This document shows, piece by piece, positions 1 to 7,403 of a stretch of DNA of 7,450 nt. The notes under the pieces are model-generated. The model made no database searches. It had not been told where the DNA came from and saw only the letters and a list, made by a program, of their open reading frames with translations. Every line of letters starts with the position of its first letter. Positions within the stretch are counted from its first letter, which is position 1. The DNA comes from an uncultured Prevotellaceae bacterium. GTDB lineage: Bacteria; Bacteroidota; Bacteroidia; Bacteroidales; Bacteroidaceae. The translations under genes and the position numbers were made by a program. The stretch lies in assembly GCA_902775075.1 (NCBI GenBank), contig CACYKX010000161.1:1-7450 (forward strand), written 5' to 3'.

Positions 1-1
1 C

Positions 2-2440
2 TTCCTTGGTGGTAATCAGGAAATGATTCAGGAGGTATGTGATGCCATCGGATTGATGGATCAAGCCAAGAACCTTGGTAGCATCATGAAGTTCAATATC
101 TCTGAGCGAACTCGCAATGCCATCATGATTCGTATGGAAGAATACGAGAAGGAAACTCATGTTTCTGAAGCTATTCGTCAATTGATGCCATATATGAATA
201 TAATTCTTGCTCTAACAGAAAAATATTCTGCTTTAGTGATGAATCCTCCTTACATGGGAAGTGCAAATATGAATTTAGAATTATCTAATTATGTAAAGCA
301 CTACTATGATGAAGGAAAGGCTGATTTGATGACTGTATTTATGATGGTTGCAGATAATATGACTTATGATAAGGGTAAATACGCAATGATTAATTTACCA
401 TCATGGTTATTTATAGCTACATTCGAAAGAATAAGGCAGCACATTATCAATGATCAACACATAGATAGTCTTCTTCATATGGGACGTGGCATTTTTGGTA
501 TAGATTGGGGGTCAGTTGCCTTTACTATATCCAAACAGCCATGCAATTGGGAAGGAAAATACTTTAGATTGCATAAGAGAAATTTTCAACACATATATTA
601 CTATCATATCCAACAGCTATTCTTGAATTCATTGAATGATCATAGTTACCGTTTCAATTTTGACGAATATCGTGATGATTCTGGTGTTTCAAAAACATTG
701 GATTTTCAATCAGATCAGAATGGACAACTTATTTATTATTCATTTGATCAAAGTAATTTTAATAAAATTCCAGGTAAGGTTATTGGATATTGGGTTAGTT
801 CACAAATAATAAACATCTTTAGTGATGCGAACATTGGCGACAAAGCTAAAGTAATCGCAGGGCTATGTACTGGAGATAACGGACATTACATTTTTAACTG
901 GCATGAAGTTGGAATAAATCATGTATTATTGCCAGAGAAAGAGTTTGTTGATAAGCGATTTAAGTTCCACAATAAAGGAGGGAACCAAAGAAAATGGTAT
1001 GGAAATCATGACTATATAGTAAAATACAATGCAAAGGATCTCATATCTTTAAGGAATCTTGTTGGCTTTAGGAATGATGGCAATGAATTTTTCTATAAAG
1101 AATCAATCTCATGGGCAAAGATTTCGTCATCATATAGTACATTTAGATTCTATCCTAAAGGATTCGTATTTGATTCGGCAGGTTCGTCTATTTTTGAAGA
1201 AAATGGCTATACCCCTACCTTGCTTGCATTTTGCAATTCTGCCATATCGAGATTTATAATTAATTTAATAAATCCGACTATTAATGCATCACCTGGTATT
1301 ATCAAAAAGCTACCATTCCCAAATAGAAATGATGACATTGATCTACGAACTAATGATTGCATATCAATTTCTCGTCAAGATTGGGACTCTCACGAAACAT
1401 CATGGGACTTCAAACGCAATGAACTACTGACGATGGATGAGCAGGTTTTGTTAGACAATATTGACTACATCGTTGAGAAGCATTACAAAGAGACAGGTGA
1501 ACATATATGTATTGACCCAGTAGCACCTCAACCTGAGAGTGTAGAATGGTGCTATGACACCTACTGCACTAAATGGGAACGTCTCTTCATGCAACTCCAT
1601 GAGAACGAAGAGGATTTGAACCGCCAGTTTATTGAAATTTATGGTTTGCAAGATGAACTGAGTCCAGATGTTCCTTTGGATGAGATCACAATCCTACAAC
1701 AAGGAGAAATAAAGATAGAAGACAATGAACTAAAATGGAATGCAGACGTTGTAATGAAGCAACTCATCAGCTATGCCATAGGCTGTATGATGGGACGCTA
1801 TTCTATCGATAAGCCCGGACTCATCCTGGCCAACCAAGGTGACGGTCTGGAGCAATTCAATGAACAAGTTCCTGACTGCCGTTTTGAGCCAGACGATGAC
1901 GGTATCATTCCATTGATGTCAGCACAGAGCGACTTTGCAGATAATGCTACTATACGCTTTAAGCAATGGCTCGTAGTAGCCTTTGGTGAAGAGACCTTGG
2001 TGGAGAACTTGAACTTCATCGAAAAGTGTCTTGGCAAGAGCATTGATGACTATTTTGTGAAGGACTTCTGGAAAGACCACAAGAAGATGTACCAGAACCG
2101 TCCAATCTACTGGCTGTTTTCATCAAAGAAAGGAGCTTTCCAGTGCTTGGCATACATGCATCGTATGGATGCTTATACGGCAGAGCGTATTAGGACAAAG
2201 TATCTCCTCCCCCACATCGAATGGCTCATTCAGAAGCAAGGAGAGATGGAGGCAAATGCTGCCAACCTAAATTCCCGTGAGCGTAAGGAACTCGACAACA
2301 TAGGCAAGCAGATTGAGGAGTGCCGTGAGTATCACGACCGTCTCCATGTGATTGCAGACAAGCAGATTGCTTTTGACCTCGATGATGGCGTGGTTGTTAA
2401 CTATGCCAAATTAGGGGATGTATTATCAAAAATAAAGTAA
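2..2440 (+). CDS. pglX: PglX/BrxX BREX adenine-specific DNA methyltransferase, first copy (5' end outside window)
   Basis: PglX is the site-specific N6-adenine methyltransferase of BREX phage defence. It marks host DNA at a short asymmetric site and is also needed for phage exclusion in characterised systems. The frame is open from base 2, and the first codons (FLGGNQ) align with FLMGSNQ at residue 403 of the downstream paralogue. The ATG at 23 is therefore an internal Met and about 400 N-terminal residues, including SAM-binding motif I, lie off the left edge. Visible from the first codon: catalytic motif IV NPPY at bases 242-253, a loop GRGIFGIDWGS at about 482-514, IGYW ending near base 793, RKWYGNHDY at 989-1015, and a conserved C-terminal part from about 1560 that ends in a charged, probably helical segment and the DLDDGVVVNYAKLGDVL tail typical of PglX. 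The 812 codons seen plus 402 would give about 1214 residues, normal for a type 1 PglX. The stop is one base before the next ATG. No frameshift or internal stop is seen. Whether the unseen 5' part is intact is unknown. Confidence 0.9.
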   Translation, partial: FLGGNQEMIQEVCDAIGLMDQAKNLGSIMKFNISERTRNAIMIRMEEYEKETHVSEAIRQLMPYMNIILALTEKYSALVMNPPYMGSANMNLELSNYVKHYYDEGKADLMTVFMMVADNMTYDKGKYAMINLPSWLFIATFERIRQHIINDQHIDSLLHMGRGIFGIDWGSVAFTISKQPCNWEGKYFRLHKRNFQHIYYYHIQQLFLNSLNDHSYRFNFDEYRDDSGVSKTLDFQSDQNGQLIYYSFDQSNFNKIPGKVIGYWVSSQIINIFSDANIGDKAKVIAGLCTGDNGHYIFNWHEVGINHVLLPEKEFVDKRFKFHNKGGNQRKWYGNHDYIVKYNAKDLISLRNLVGFRNDGNEFFYKESISWAKISSSYSTFRFYPKGFVFDSAGSSIFEENGYTPTLLAFCNSAISRFIINLINPTINASPGIIKKLPFPNRNDDIDLRTNDCISISRQDWDSHETSWDFKRNELLTMDEQVLLDNIDYIVEKHYKETGEHICIDPVAPQPESVEWCYDTYCTKWERLFMQLHENEEDLNRQFIEIYGLQDELSPDVPLDEITILQQGEIKIEDNELKWNADVVMKQLISYAIGCMMGRYSIDKPGLILANQGDGLEQFNEQVPDCRFEPDDDGIIPLMSAQSDFADNATIRFKQWLVVAFGEETLVENLNFIEKCLGKSIDDYFVKDFWKDHKKMYQNRPIYWLFSSKKGAFQCLAYMHRMDAYTAERIRTKYLLPHIEWLIQKQGEMEANAANLNSRERKELDNIGKQIEECREYHDRLHVIADKQIAFDLDDGVVVNYAKLGDVLSKIK
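540..1410 (+). other. Putative target-recognition region of first PglX
   Basis: Between the methyltransferase core and the conserved C-terminal part, this region shares only scattered islands with the second copy: IPGKVIGYW, GGNQRKWYGNHDY, ISWAKISS and DWDSHETSWDF. Base composition drops sharply, with 16 G/C in the 60 bases 541-600 against 29 in 2221-2280. In PglX and similar enzymes the variable part after the catalytic core sets DNA specificity. Assignment here is by position and divergence, and the boundaries are approximate. Confidence 0.6.
1736..2440 (+). repeat. Direct repeat, upstream copy (pglX C-terminal coding part)
   Basis: This 705-bp stretch aligns without a single gap to 6692-7396 at a constant offset of 4956 bases, running from the TGG codon of KWNADV to the stop. 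It includes a 68-bp perfectly identical tract (2048-2115 against 7004-7071). Over the last 220 bases I count about 22 differences, most at third codon positions. From MKQLIS to the end the proteins differ at 13 of 228 residues by my count. Weaker similarity continues upstream to about 1560 with a short indel. Confidence 0.9.
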
Positions 2441-2441
2441 T

Positions 2442-3791
2442 ATGAGTAGTGATTCTGGCAAATTAAGAATAAAAGCAGAAGAATTAAGAAGTATTCTTTT
2501 GAAATATAATGGGATTCCATCTCAGAAGGTGGATAAAAAGGCGTATGCAAATGTGAAATACCATTTGCAAAAGTATTCTGATATGCCAGAAATTAAAGCT
2601 TTAATAGAAGAATTCGGACTGGTTATTCCTGGTCGTTTGGATAAAGCCGCAAAATTTGAGAAAGTTAAGAGTATTCTGAAAGAATATGAAGGCATTCCAA
2701 ACAGTTCAACAGATAGAGCGAATTATGACTTTATAAGATTCTTCTTTCGAGATAACAAGCAAGACCCGGAAGTTCTTAAACTAATGTATATATATGGGGC
2801 TACCGAATGTTATCCTCTTAAAGAAGCTGTATTATCTCAACCCGCTAAAAATCGAGATATTTGGGGAAATATAGGCTCGAAGTGGTATCAATGGCGTACC
2901 GACTCTAACATACAATACGCCCTATATGTATTTAATGAGTATGGTACATTACCTGCAAAACATTCAAAGCCGATGGAGTCCATCTGGAGTTCCATTGATA
3001 GTTATTGTCGTTATCAAGAGAAATTTCCTCAGAATGAAAAAGAATCTTTGTTCCTATTCTTGGAATATATCTTTGATAATAAATACAACGACAATGAACT
3101 TTATGGAGTCTATAAAACTAAAGACTTTGACAAACAAAATGTTCAAGATAGAATAAGACAAATAATGATAGACCAAGGAGCTTGTACAATGCAGTTCCTT
3201 GCCAAAAATGCGATGCCAGGTGTTACACTCCCCATAAATTTCGTATTCTTCTATTATTATATGAATGCTATGCAAAGGGGATGTCTTTGGACCATCCGTC
3301 CGTTATGCGAAATACGATTAGAAATTGAAGATAGAGCGAATACGGTATTATTTGTTCATTATCGAGACTTTCATCTTTGCAATATAGATAAAATTCGTGA
3401 AGAAGCGCAGATATCATATCGAGAATGGAATGAGAATCCTCCATCAACAGAAAAAGAGGGAATGGAATATGCTAAATGGAAATTCTTTCACTCTGATTGG
3501 AAAAGATTAGGACGGGAGGAACATTACAGAGTCGTATATTCAACAAAGTGGGATAAACCAGAAATTGAATATTGCTTTGAGAATGCATCTCCAAGCTATT
3601 ATAATGATTATGGTTCTGGGAAAAAAGTTGATTTCTACCTATTCTTGTTAGAAAAAGGTTATTGTTCTATTGATGGTATTTCAAAAGAACTTATTCGTTT
3701 TGCAAGATATGCAGACGGAAATGACGATGTGACAAAAACAAAACAAGAATATGTAAGAAATCTATTAATAGAGAATCAAATAGAATACTAA
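2442..3791 (+). CDS. Unknown 449-residue protein with internal repeats, between two pglX genes
   Basis: I do not recognise this family. The ATG lies one base after the upstream stop (TAATATG) and its stop is two bases before the next pglX ATG, so it is very likely co-transcribed and translationally coupled with the BREX genes. The N-terminal half holds two repeats in exact 60-residue register, residues about 14-60 and 74-120. Shared positions are SIL, Y-x-GIP (Y22/Y82, P26/P86), D31/D91, Y35/Y95, PE at 49-50/109-110 and a terminal G59/G119. A weaker third unit lies near residues 157-210 (Y167, P171, I181, P196). The second half (about 250-449) is aromatic-rich, with no obvious nuclease, ATPase, methyltransferase or helix-turn-helix motif. 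No signal peptide is seen; FVFFYYYM at 268-274 is aromatic and too short for a membrane span. Sampled GC is low: 14 of 60 bases at 2461-2520 and 17 of 60 at 3601-3660, against about half in the conserved parts of pglX. Position suggests an accessory or modulator of the defence system, but this is inference only. Confidence 0.88.
   Translation: MSSDSGKLRIKAEELRSILLKYNGIPSQKVDKKAYANVKYHLQKYSDMPEIKALIEEFGLVIPGRLDKAAKFEKVKSILKEYEGIPNSSTDRANYDFIRFFFRDNKQDPEVLKLMYIYGATECYPLKEAVLSQPAKNRDIWGNIGSKWYQWRTDSNIQYALYVFNEYGTLPAKHSKPMESIWSSIDSYCRYQEKFPQNEKESLFLFLEYIFDNKYNDNELYGVYKTKDFDKQNVQDRIRQIMIDQGACTMQFLAKNAMPGVTLPINFVFFYYYMNAMQRGCLWTIRPLCEIRLEIEDRANTVLFVHYRDFHLCNIDKIREEAQISYREWNENPPSTEKEGMEYAKWKFFHSDWKRLGREEHYRVVYSTKWDKPEIEYCFENASPSYYNDYGSGKKVDFYLFLLEKGYCSIDGISKELIRFARYADGNDDVTKTKQEYVRNLLIENQIEY
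2481..3071 (+). repeat. Protein-level tandem repeats inside the 449-residue gene
   Basis: Three degenerate units are encoded at about 2481-2621, 2661-2801 and 2910-3071. The first two align without gaps at an offset of 60 residues, with the pattern S-I-L, Y-x-G-I-P, D, Y, P-E, L, G. The third keeps the Y-x-x-x-P core (YGTLP) and a later Pro but is otherwise loose. The alternation of hydrophobic positions suggests small helical modules. I see no DNA-level repeat, so the units are old or strongly diverged. They loosely recall helicase-associated or other small helical repeat domains, but the match is too weak to name a family. Confidence 0.6.
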
Positions 3792-3793
3792 AT

Positions 3794-6700
3794 ATGGATA
3801 CAGGAAGACTAAAACGCTTCTCTACTGAAGCACGAACAATATTGATGCAAGGGGTTAAAAACCGCTTGCAAGCCCTCGGTTTTGACTTAAAGACTGGGAA
3901 AACAGAAGAATTACCCCAAGAAATGGAAGGTGGTGCAGTGTTTATGAACGACGTGGTGAGTGCAGACTTCTACAAGAAGTGGATGTCTCTCTACCAGAAT
4001 GTTCAGGCACGAAGCATCCGTGAGGTGGCTGAGGAAGCTGCCTACACCTGGTTCAACCGCTTCATGGCTATCCTTATCATGGAGAAGCGTGGGTTTATTG
4101 CTCCTGTTCTCGAATTTGAGAGCGAGGATATTCATATCCCTGCCATTGTGAATGAGGCTACGCAAGGACGACTGCCACAAATGACAGAGGCTGTGCGCAG
4201 TCAGTTGATGGAATTGCTTGATGACCCAAGCAAGGTGTCAGAGCAGTTTGCATTGCTGATTGTGGCTTATTGCCATGACAATCCCATCATTAACAAGTGC
4301 TTTGGAGCCATTGCAGACTATACAGAGTTGCTTCTTCCTGTCAACATCCTGTCTGACGGCGGCTTTATAGATATGGTGAATGAAACGGAGTTTATCACCG
4401 AAGAACAGTATGCCAGTGCCGAACTCATTGGTTGGCTCTACCAGTTCTATATATCAGACCGTAAGGATGAAGCTTTTGCCAAGAAAGGGAAATATGACCC
4501 AGATGAGATAGCACCTGCCACACAGATTTTTACACCCAACTGGATTGTAAAGTACATGGTGCAGAACACCATCGGGCGTATCTATCTCGACAATAACCCA
4601 TACGAAGATGAACTGAAAGACAAATGGAAGTATCTTGTGGAGCCTACAGAGAAAACTCCCAATGATGCCATCTTCCATTTTGATGATCTGAAGGACTTGA
4701 AGACTGCCGATCTTGCTTCCGGCTCCGGCCATATCCTCAATGAGGCATTTGACTTGCTCTATGACCTCTATGTCAATGAAGGCTATAGCCGGGCAGATGC
4801 CATCAAGAACATCTTCCGTTATAATCTTGTAGGTATCGACATTGATACCCGTGCCAAACAGCTTGCTACTTTTGCCCTGTTGATGAAGGCTTGTGGAAAG
4901 GACAAGTCCTTCCTTGATGCCAAACTGATGCCGAGAGTATATTCAATGCCTCGCCCTATCAATGAGGTATTACCCAACTATGATGCAGCACTTCCCAACT
5001 TCCTTATGGGCAGCAACCAGAAGATGTTGGAAGAACTGAGGCAATCTTTGAAACTGATGAACAATTCCGATACCTTGGGCAGCATCATGAAATTCAATCT
5101 ATCGGATGCCACCCGAAACACCGTCATGGTTCGTATGGAGGAATATGAACAGATGTTGGCTAATGGTGACATCGTGACGGAAGAAAACCGTATGCTTCTT
5201 CCATATATGCGTATCATTTTGGCTCTTACTGATAAGTATGCTGCCATCTGTATGAATCCACCGTATATGGGCAGTGGCCGATTTGATGCTACACTTTCCA
5301 ACTATGTGAAGAACAATTATCCCAAGAGCAAGGCTGACCTCTTTGCTGTATTTATGGATGTTGCCATTGACCGTCTAGCTGATTGTGGCAAGTACGGTAT
5401 GATCAATATGCACTCATGGATGTTCCTTACTTCCTTTGAGGAAATTCGAAACTCACTTCTAAATTATGAGCATATTGATTCACTTGTGCATCTCGGTCCT
5501 CATACATTCGATGAACTTAGTGGTGAAGTCGTTCAGAATGTTGCTTTCGTGGTTTCTAATTCCAAAAAAGTCCAAAGTACAGGAACATATTTCAGATTAG
5601 TAGATGGAAATAACTGCTCTGAAAAAGAGAGTTTGTTTCTTGATGCACAAAACAATCATAGCTCTAAAATCTATTATTCAAATGTTGAGCAAAATAACTT
5701 TGAGATAATTCCGGGATGTCCAATCGGTTATTGGGCAAGTAAAGATATGCTTGGTGCTTTTGCAGAAGGAGTGTTTATAGAGAATATTGCAGAGCCTCGT
5801 GTCGGAATGGCTACGGCTAACAACGATTTGTTTATTAGGCTATGGCATGAGGTGGATTTCGACATTATCGGCTTAAATAAGGAAAACCGCATTGAGGCAA
5901 AAGAAAGTGGGAAAAAATGGTTCCCTTTTGCAAAAGGAGGAACGAGAAGGAAATGGTATGGAAATCATGATTATCTCGTAAATTGGGAAAATGATGGTTT
6001 TGCTATTCAAAATTTCAAGGATGAAGAGACTGGAAGAATCAGATCGCATAATTATAATTTAGATTATATTTTTCAATCTGCAATAACTTGGAGTACAATT
6101 TCATCAGATGGAACATCTTTTAGGCTGTGTCCTATTGGTTTCCTCTATTCCAATAGTGGTTATGGGATGTTCTTTACGGATGAACAAACAAAAATAGGAA
6201 CTTTGGCTCTGCTGAACTCAAAAGTAGTCTATTCTGTCCTTAAATTACTTAGTCCTGGAATAGGCATAGAGTCTGGCTATCTGAGAAAGATACCATATAA
6301 ACATTCCATTTCTTCAATTGAATCAATAATACAAGCTTGCAAGAATAATGTTAGAATAGAGAAAGAAGATTGGGATTTCCATGAAACATCGTGGGATTAT
6401 AAATCAAATTCTTTAGTAGCTCAATGCAACCAATTCAGGCATGAAGGCTGTGATGCCACATCCTATCGTGTTGAGAACTTCGTTATGGAGTTTGAAGAAC
6501 AATGGGAAGCTCGATTCTATCAACTCAAAGATAATGAGGAAGAACTGAACCGCCAGTTCATTGAAATCTATGGCTTGCAGGACGAACTGGATCCATTTGT
6601 TCCTACACGAGAAATCACCATCCTCCAACAAGGAGAGATAAGTATTGTTCCGGCACCAGGCGATGATTCAGGTTATGGTGATACCATACGTTGGAACAGG

Positions 6701-7396
6701 GATGTGTTGATGAAGCAGCTCATAAGTTATGCCGTTGGTTGTATGATGGGACGCTACTCCATCGATAAGACTGGACTCATCCTTGCTAAACAAGGTGATG
6801 GTTTGGAACAGTTCAATGAGATAGTTTCTGATAGTCGTTTTGACCCAGACGATGACGGCATCATTCCTTTGATGTCAGCACAGAGCGACTTTGCAGATAA
6901 TGCGACTATTCGTTTCAAGCAATGGCTTGTTGCAGCCTTTGGCGAAGAGACCTTGGTGGAGAACCTTAACTTCATTGAGAAATGTCTTGGCAAGAGCATA
7001 GACGACTATTTTGTGAAGGACTTCTGGAAAGACCACAAGAAGATGTACCAGAACCGTCCAATCTACTGGCTTTTCTCATCAAAGAAAGGAGCCTTCCAGT
7101 GCTTGACATACATGCATCGTATGGATGCCTACACAGCAGAGCGAATCAGGACAAAGTATCTCCTCCCCCATATCGAATGGCTTATTCAGAAGCAAGGTGA
7201 GATGGAGGCAAATGCAGCCAACCTAAATGCTCGTGAGCGCAAGGAACTCGACAACATAGGCAAGCAGATTGAGGAGTGCCGTGAGTATCATGACCGTCTC
7301 CATGTAATTGCGGATAAGCAGATAGCCTTTGACCTCGATGATGGCGTGGTTGTAAACTATGCCAAATTCGGGGATGTATTATGTAAGCTTAAATAG
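3794..7396 (+). CDS. pglX: PglX/BrxX BREX adenine-specific DNA methyltransferase, second copy (complete)
   Basis: This complete 1200-residue protein is the usual length for type 1 BREX PglX. The start at 3794 follows the previous stop by two bases and gives the typical PglX opening (MDTGRLKRFSTEAR). Domains in order: an N-terminal helical region with TWFNRFMAI near residues 85-93; QIFTPNWIVKYMV from 244, the usual entry to the methyltransferase core; SAM-binding motif I DLASGSGH at 306-313; acidic motif II GIDID ending at D351; catalytic motif IV NPPY at 488-491. Motif I preceding NPPY fits an N6-adenine methyltransferase of the gamma-like order. A diverged, AT-rich central region (about 590-860) follows and holds IGYW (W647) and RKWYGNHDY (719-727). 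The conserved C-terminal part includes a charged, probably helical stretch at about 1126-1180 and ends DLDDGVVVNYAKFGDVL. All catalytic motifs are present, so it should be active. The stop TAG is followed directly by an in-frame TAA. It probably recognises a different site from the first copy, since the central regions differ while the ends match. Confidence 0.95.
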   Translation: MDTGRLKRFSTEARTILMQGVKNRLQALGFDLKTGKTEELPQEMEGGAVFMNDVVSADFYKKWMSLYQNVQARSIREVAEEAAYTWFNRFMAILIMEKRGFIAPVLEFESEDIHIPAIVNEATQGRLPQMTEAVRSQLMELLDDPSKVSEQFALLIVAYCHDNPIINKCFGAIADYTELLLPVNILSDGGFIDMVNETEFITEEQYASAELIGWLYQFYISDRKDEAFAKKGKYDPDEIAPATQIFTPNWIVKYMVQNTIGRIYLDNNPYEDELKDKWKYLVEPTEKTPNDAIFHFDDLKDLKTADLASGSGHILNEAFDLLYDLYVNEGYSRADAIKNIFRYNLVGIDIDTRAKQLATFALLMKACGKDKSFLDAKLMPRVYSMPRPINEVLPNYDAALPNFLMGSNQKMLEELRQSLKLMNNSDTLGSIMKFNLSDATRNTVMVRMEEYEQMLANGDIVTEENRMLLPYMRIILALTDKYAAICMNPPYMGSGRFDATLSNYVKNNYPKSKADLFAVFMDVAIDRLADCGKYGMINMHSWMFLTSFEEIRNSLLNYEHIDSLVHLGPHTFDELSGEVVQNVAFVVSNSKKVQSTGTYFRLVDGNNCSEKESLFLDAQNNHSSKIYYSNVEQNNFEIIPGCPIGYWASKDMLGAFAEGVFIENIAEPRVGMATANNDLFIRLWHEVDFDIIGLNKENRIEAKESGKKWFPFAKGGTRRKWYGNHDYLVNWENDGFAIQNFKDEETGRIRSHNYNLDYIFQSAITWSTISSDGTSFRLCPIGFLYSNSGYGMFFTDEQTKIGTLALLNSKVVYSVLKLLSPGIGIESGYLRKIPYKHSISSIESIIQACKNNVRIEKEDWDFHETSWDYKSNSLVAQCNQFRHEGCDATSYRVENFVMEFEEQWEARFYQLKDNEEELNRQFIEIYGLQDELDPFVPTREITILQQGEISIVPAPGDDSGYGDTIRWNRDVLMKQLISYAVGCMMGRYSIDKTGLILAKQGDGLEQFNEIVSDSRFDPDDDGIIPLMSAQSDFADNATIRFKQWLVAAFGEETLVENLNFIEKCLGKSIDDYFVKDFWKDHKKMYQNRPIYWLFSSKKGAFQCLTYMHRMDAYTAERIRTKYLLPHIEWLIQKQGEMEANAANLNARERKELDNIGKQIEECREYHDRLHVIADKQIAFDLDDGVVVNYAKFGDVLCKLK
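5580..6400 (+). other. Putative target-recognition region of second PglX
   Basis: This is the counterpart of 540-1410 and shares the islands IPGCPIGYW, GGTRRKWYGNHDY, ITWSTISS and DWDFHETSWDY, with otherwise low similarity. It is AT-rich (16 G/C in 6301-6360, compared with 31 in 4021-4080 of the same gene). The overall fold is probably shared with the first copy, but the intervening loops differ in length and sequence, which suggests a different recognition site. Confidence 0.6.
6692..7396 (+). repeat. Direct repeat, downstream copy (pglX C-terminal coding part)
   Basis: This is the partner of 1736-2440 in the same orientation. Just upstream, this copy carries about nine extra residues (PAPGDDSGYG region, near 6650-6685) that the first copy lacks, which marks the edge of the ungapped block. 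Recombination between the two copies would remove a 4956-bp unit holding the 449-residue gene and most of the second pglX, and would leave one continuous pglX reading frame. Confidence 0.9.
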
Positions 7397-7403
7397 TAAC
7401 AAT

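Noticed and set aside
1798..2043. Antisense frame of 81 codons, matched by a similar one at 6754-6999
   Set aside because: The two antisense proteins resemble each other only because they lie opposite the duplicated C-terminal coding block. They have no plausible start context and no recognisable domain.
23..2440. ATG at 23 as the true start of the first pglX
   Set aside because: The frame is open to the left edge, and the seven codons before this ATG align with residues 403-409 of the second copy, so the gene begins outside the window.
2..2440. First pglX as a pseudogene or silent cassette
   Set aside because: The visible 812 codons are uninterrupted, keep NPPY and the C-terminal tail, and show mostly silent differences from the second copy over the stretch counted. 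The unseen 5' part prevents full exclusion, but nothing visible supports decay.
2441..3793. The gene between the two pglX copies as an inserted mobile element
   Set aside because: There are no terminal inverted repeats, target-site duplications, transposase, integrase or maturase motifs. The tight 1- and 2-bp gaps fit an operon gene better.
3911..4732. Several open frames opposite or overlapping the N-terminal part of the second pglX (3911-4180 minus, 3960-4151 plus, 4454-4732 minus)
   Set aside because: All lie within a strongly supported methyltransferase reading frame and show no family resemblance or independent start signals.
1736..7396. Site-specific invertible pglX shuffling system
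   Set aside because: The repeats are direct rather than inverted and no recombinase gene is visible in the window. Only homologous recombination can be proposed from what is seen.
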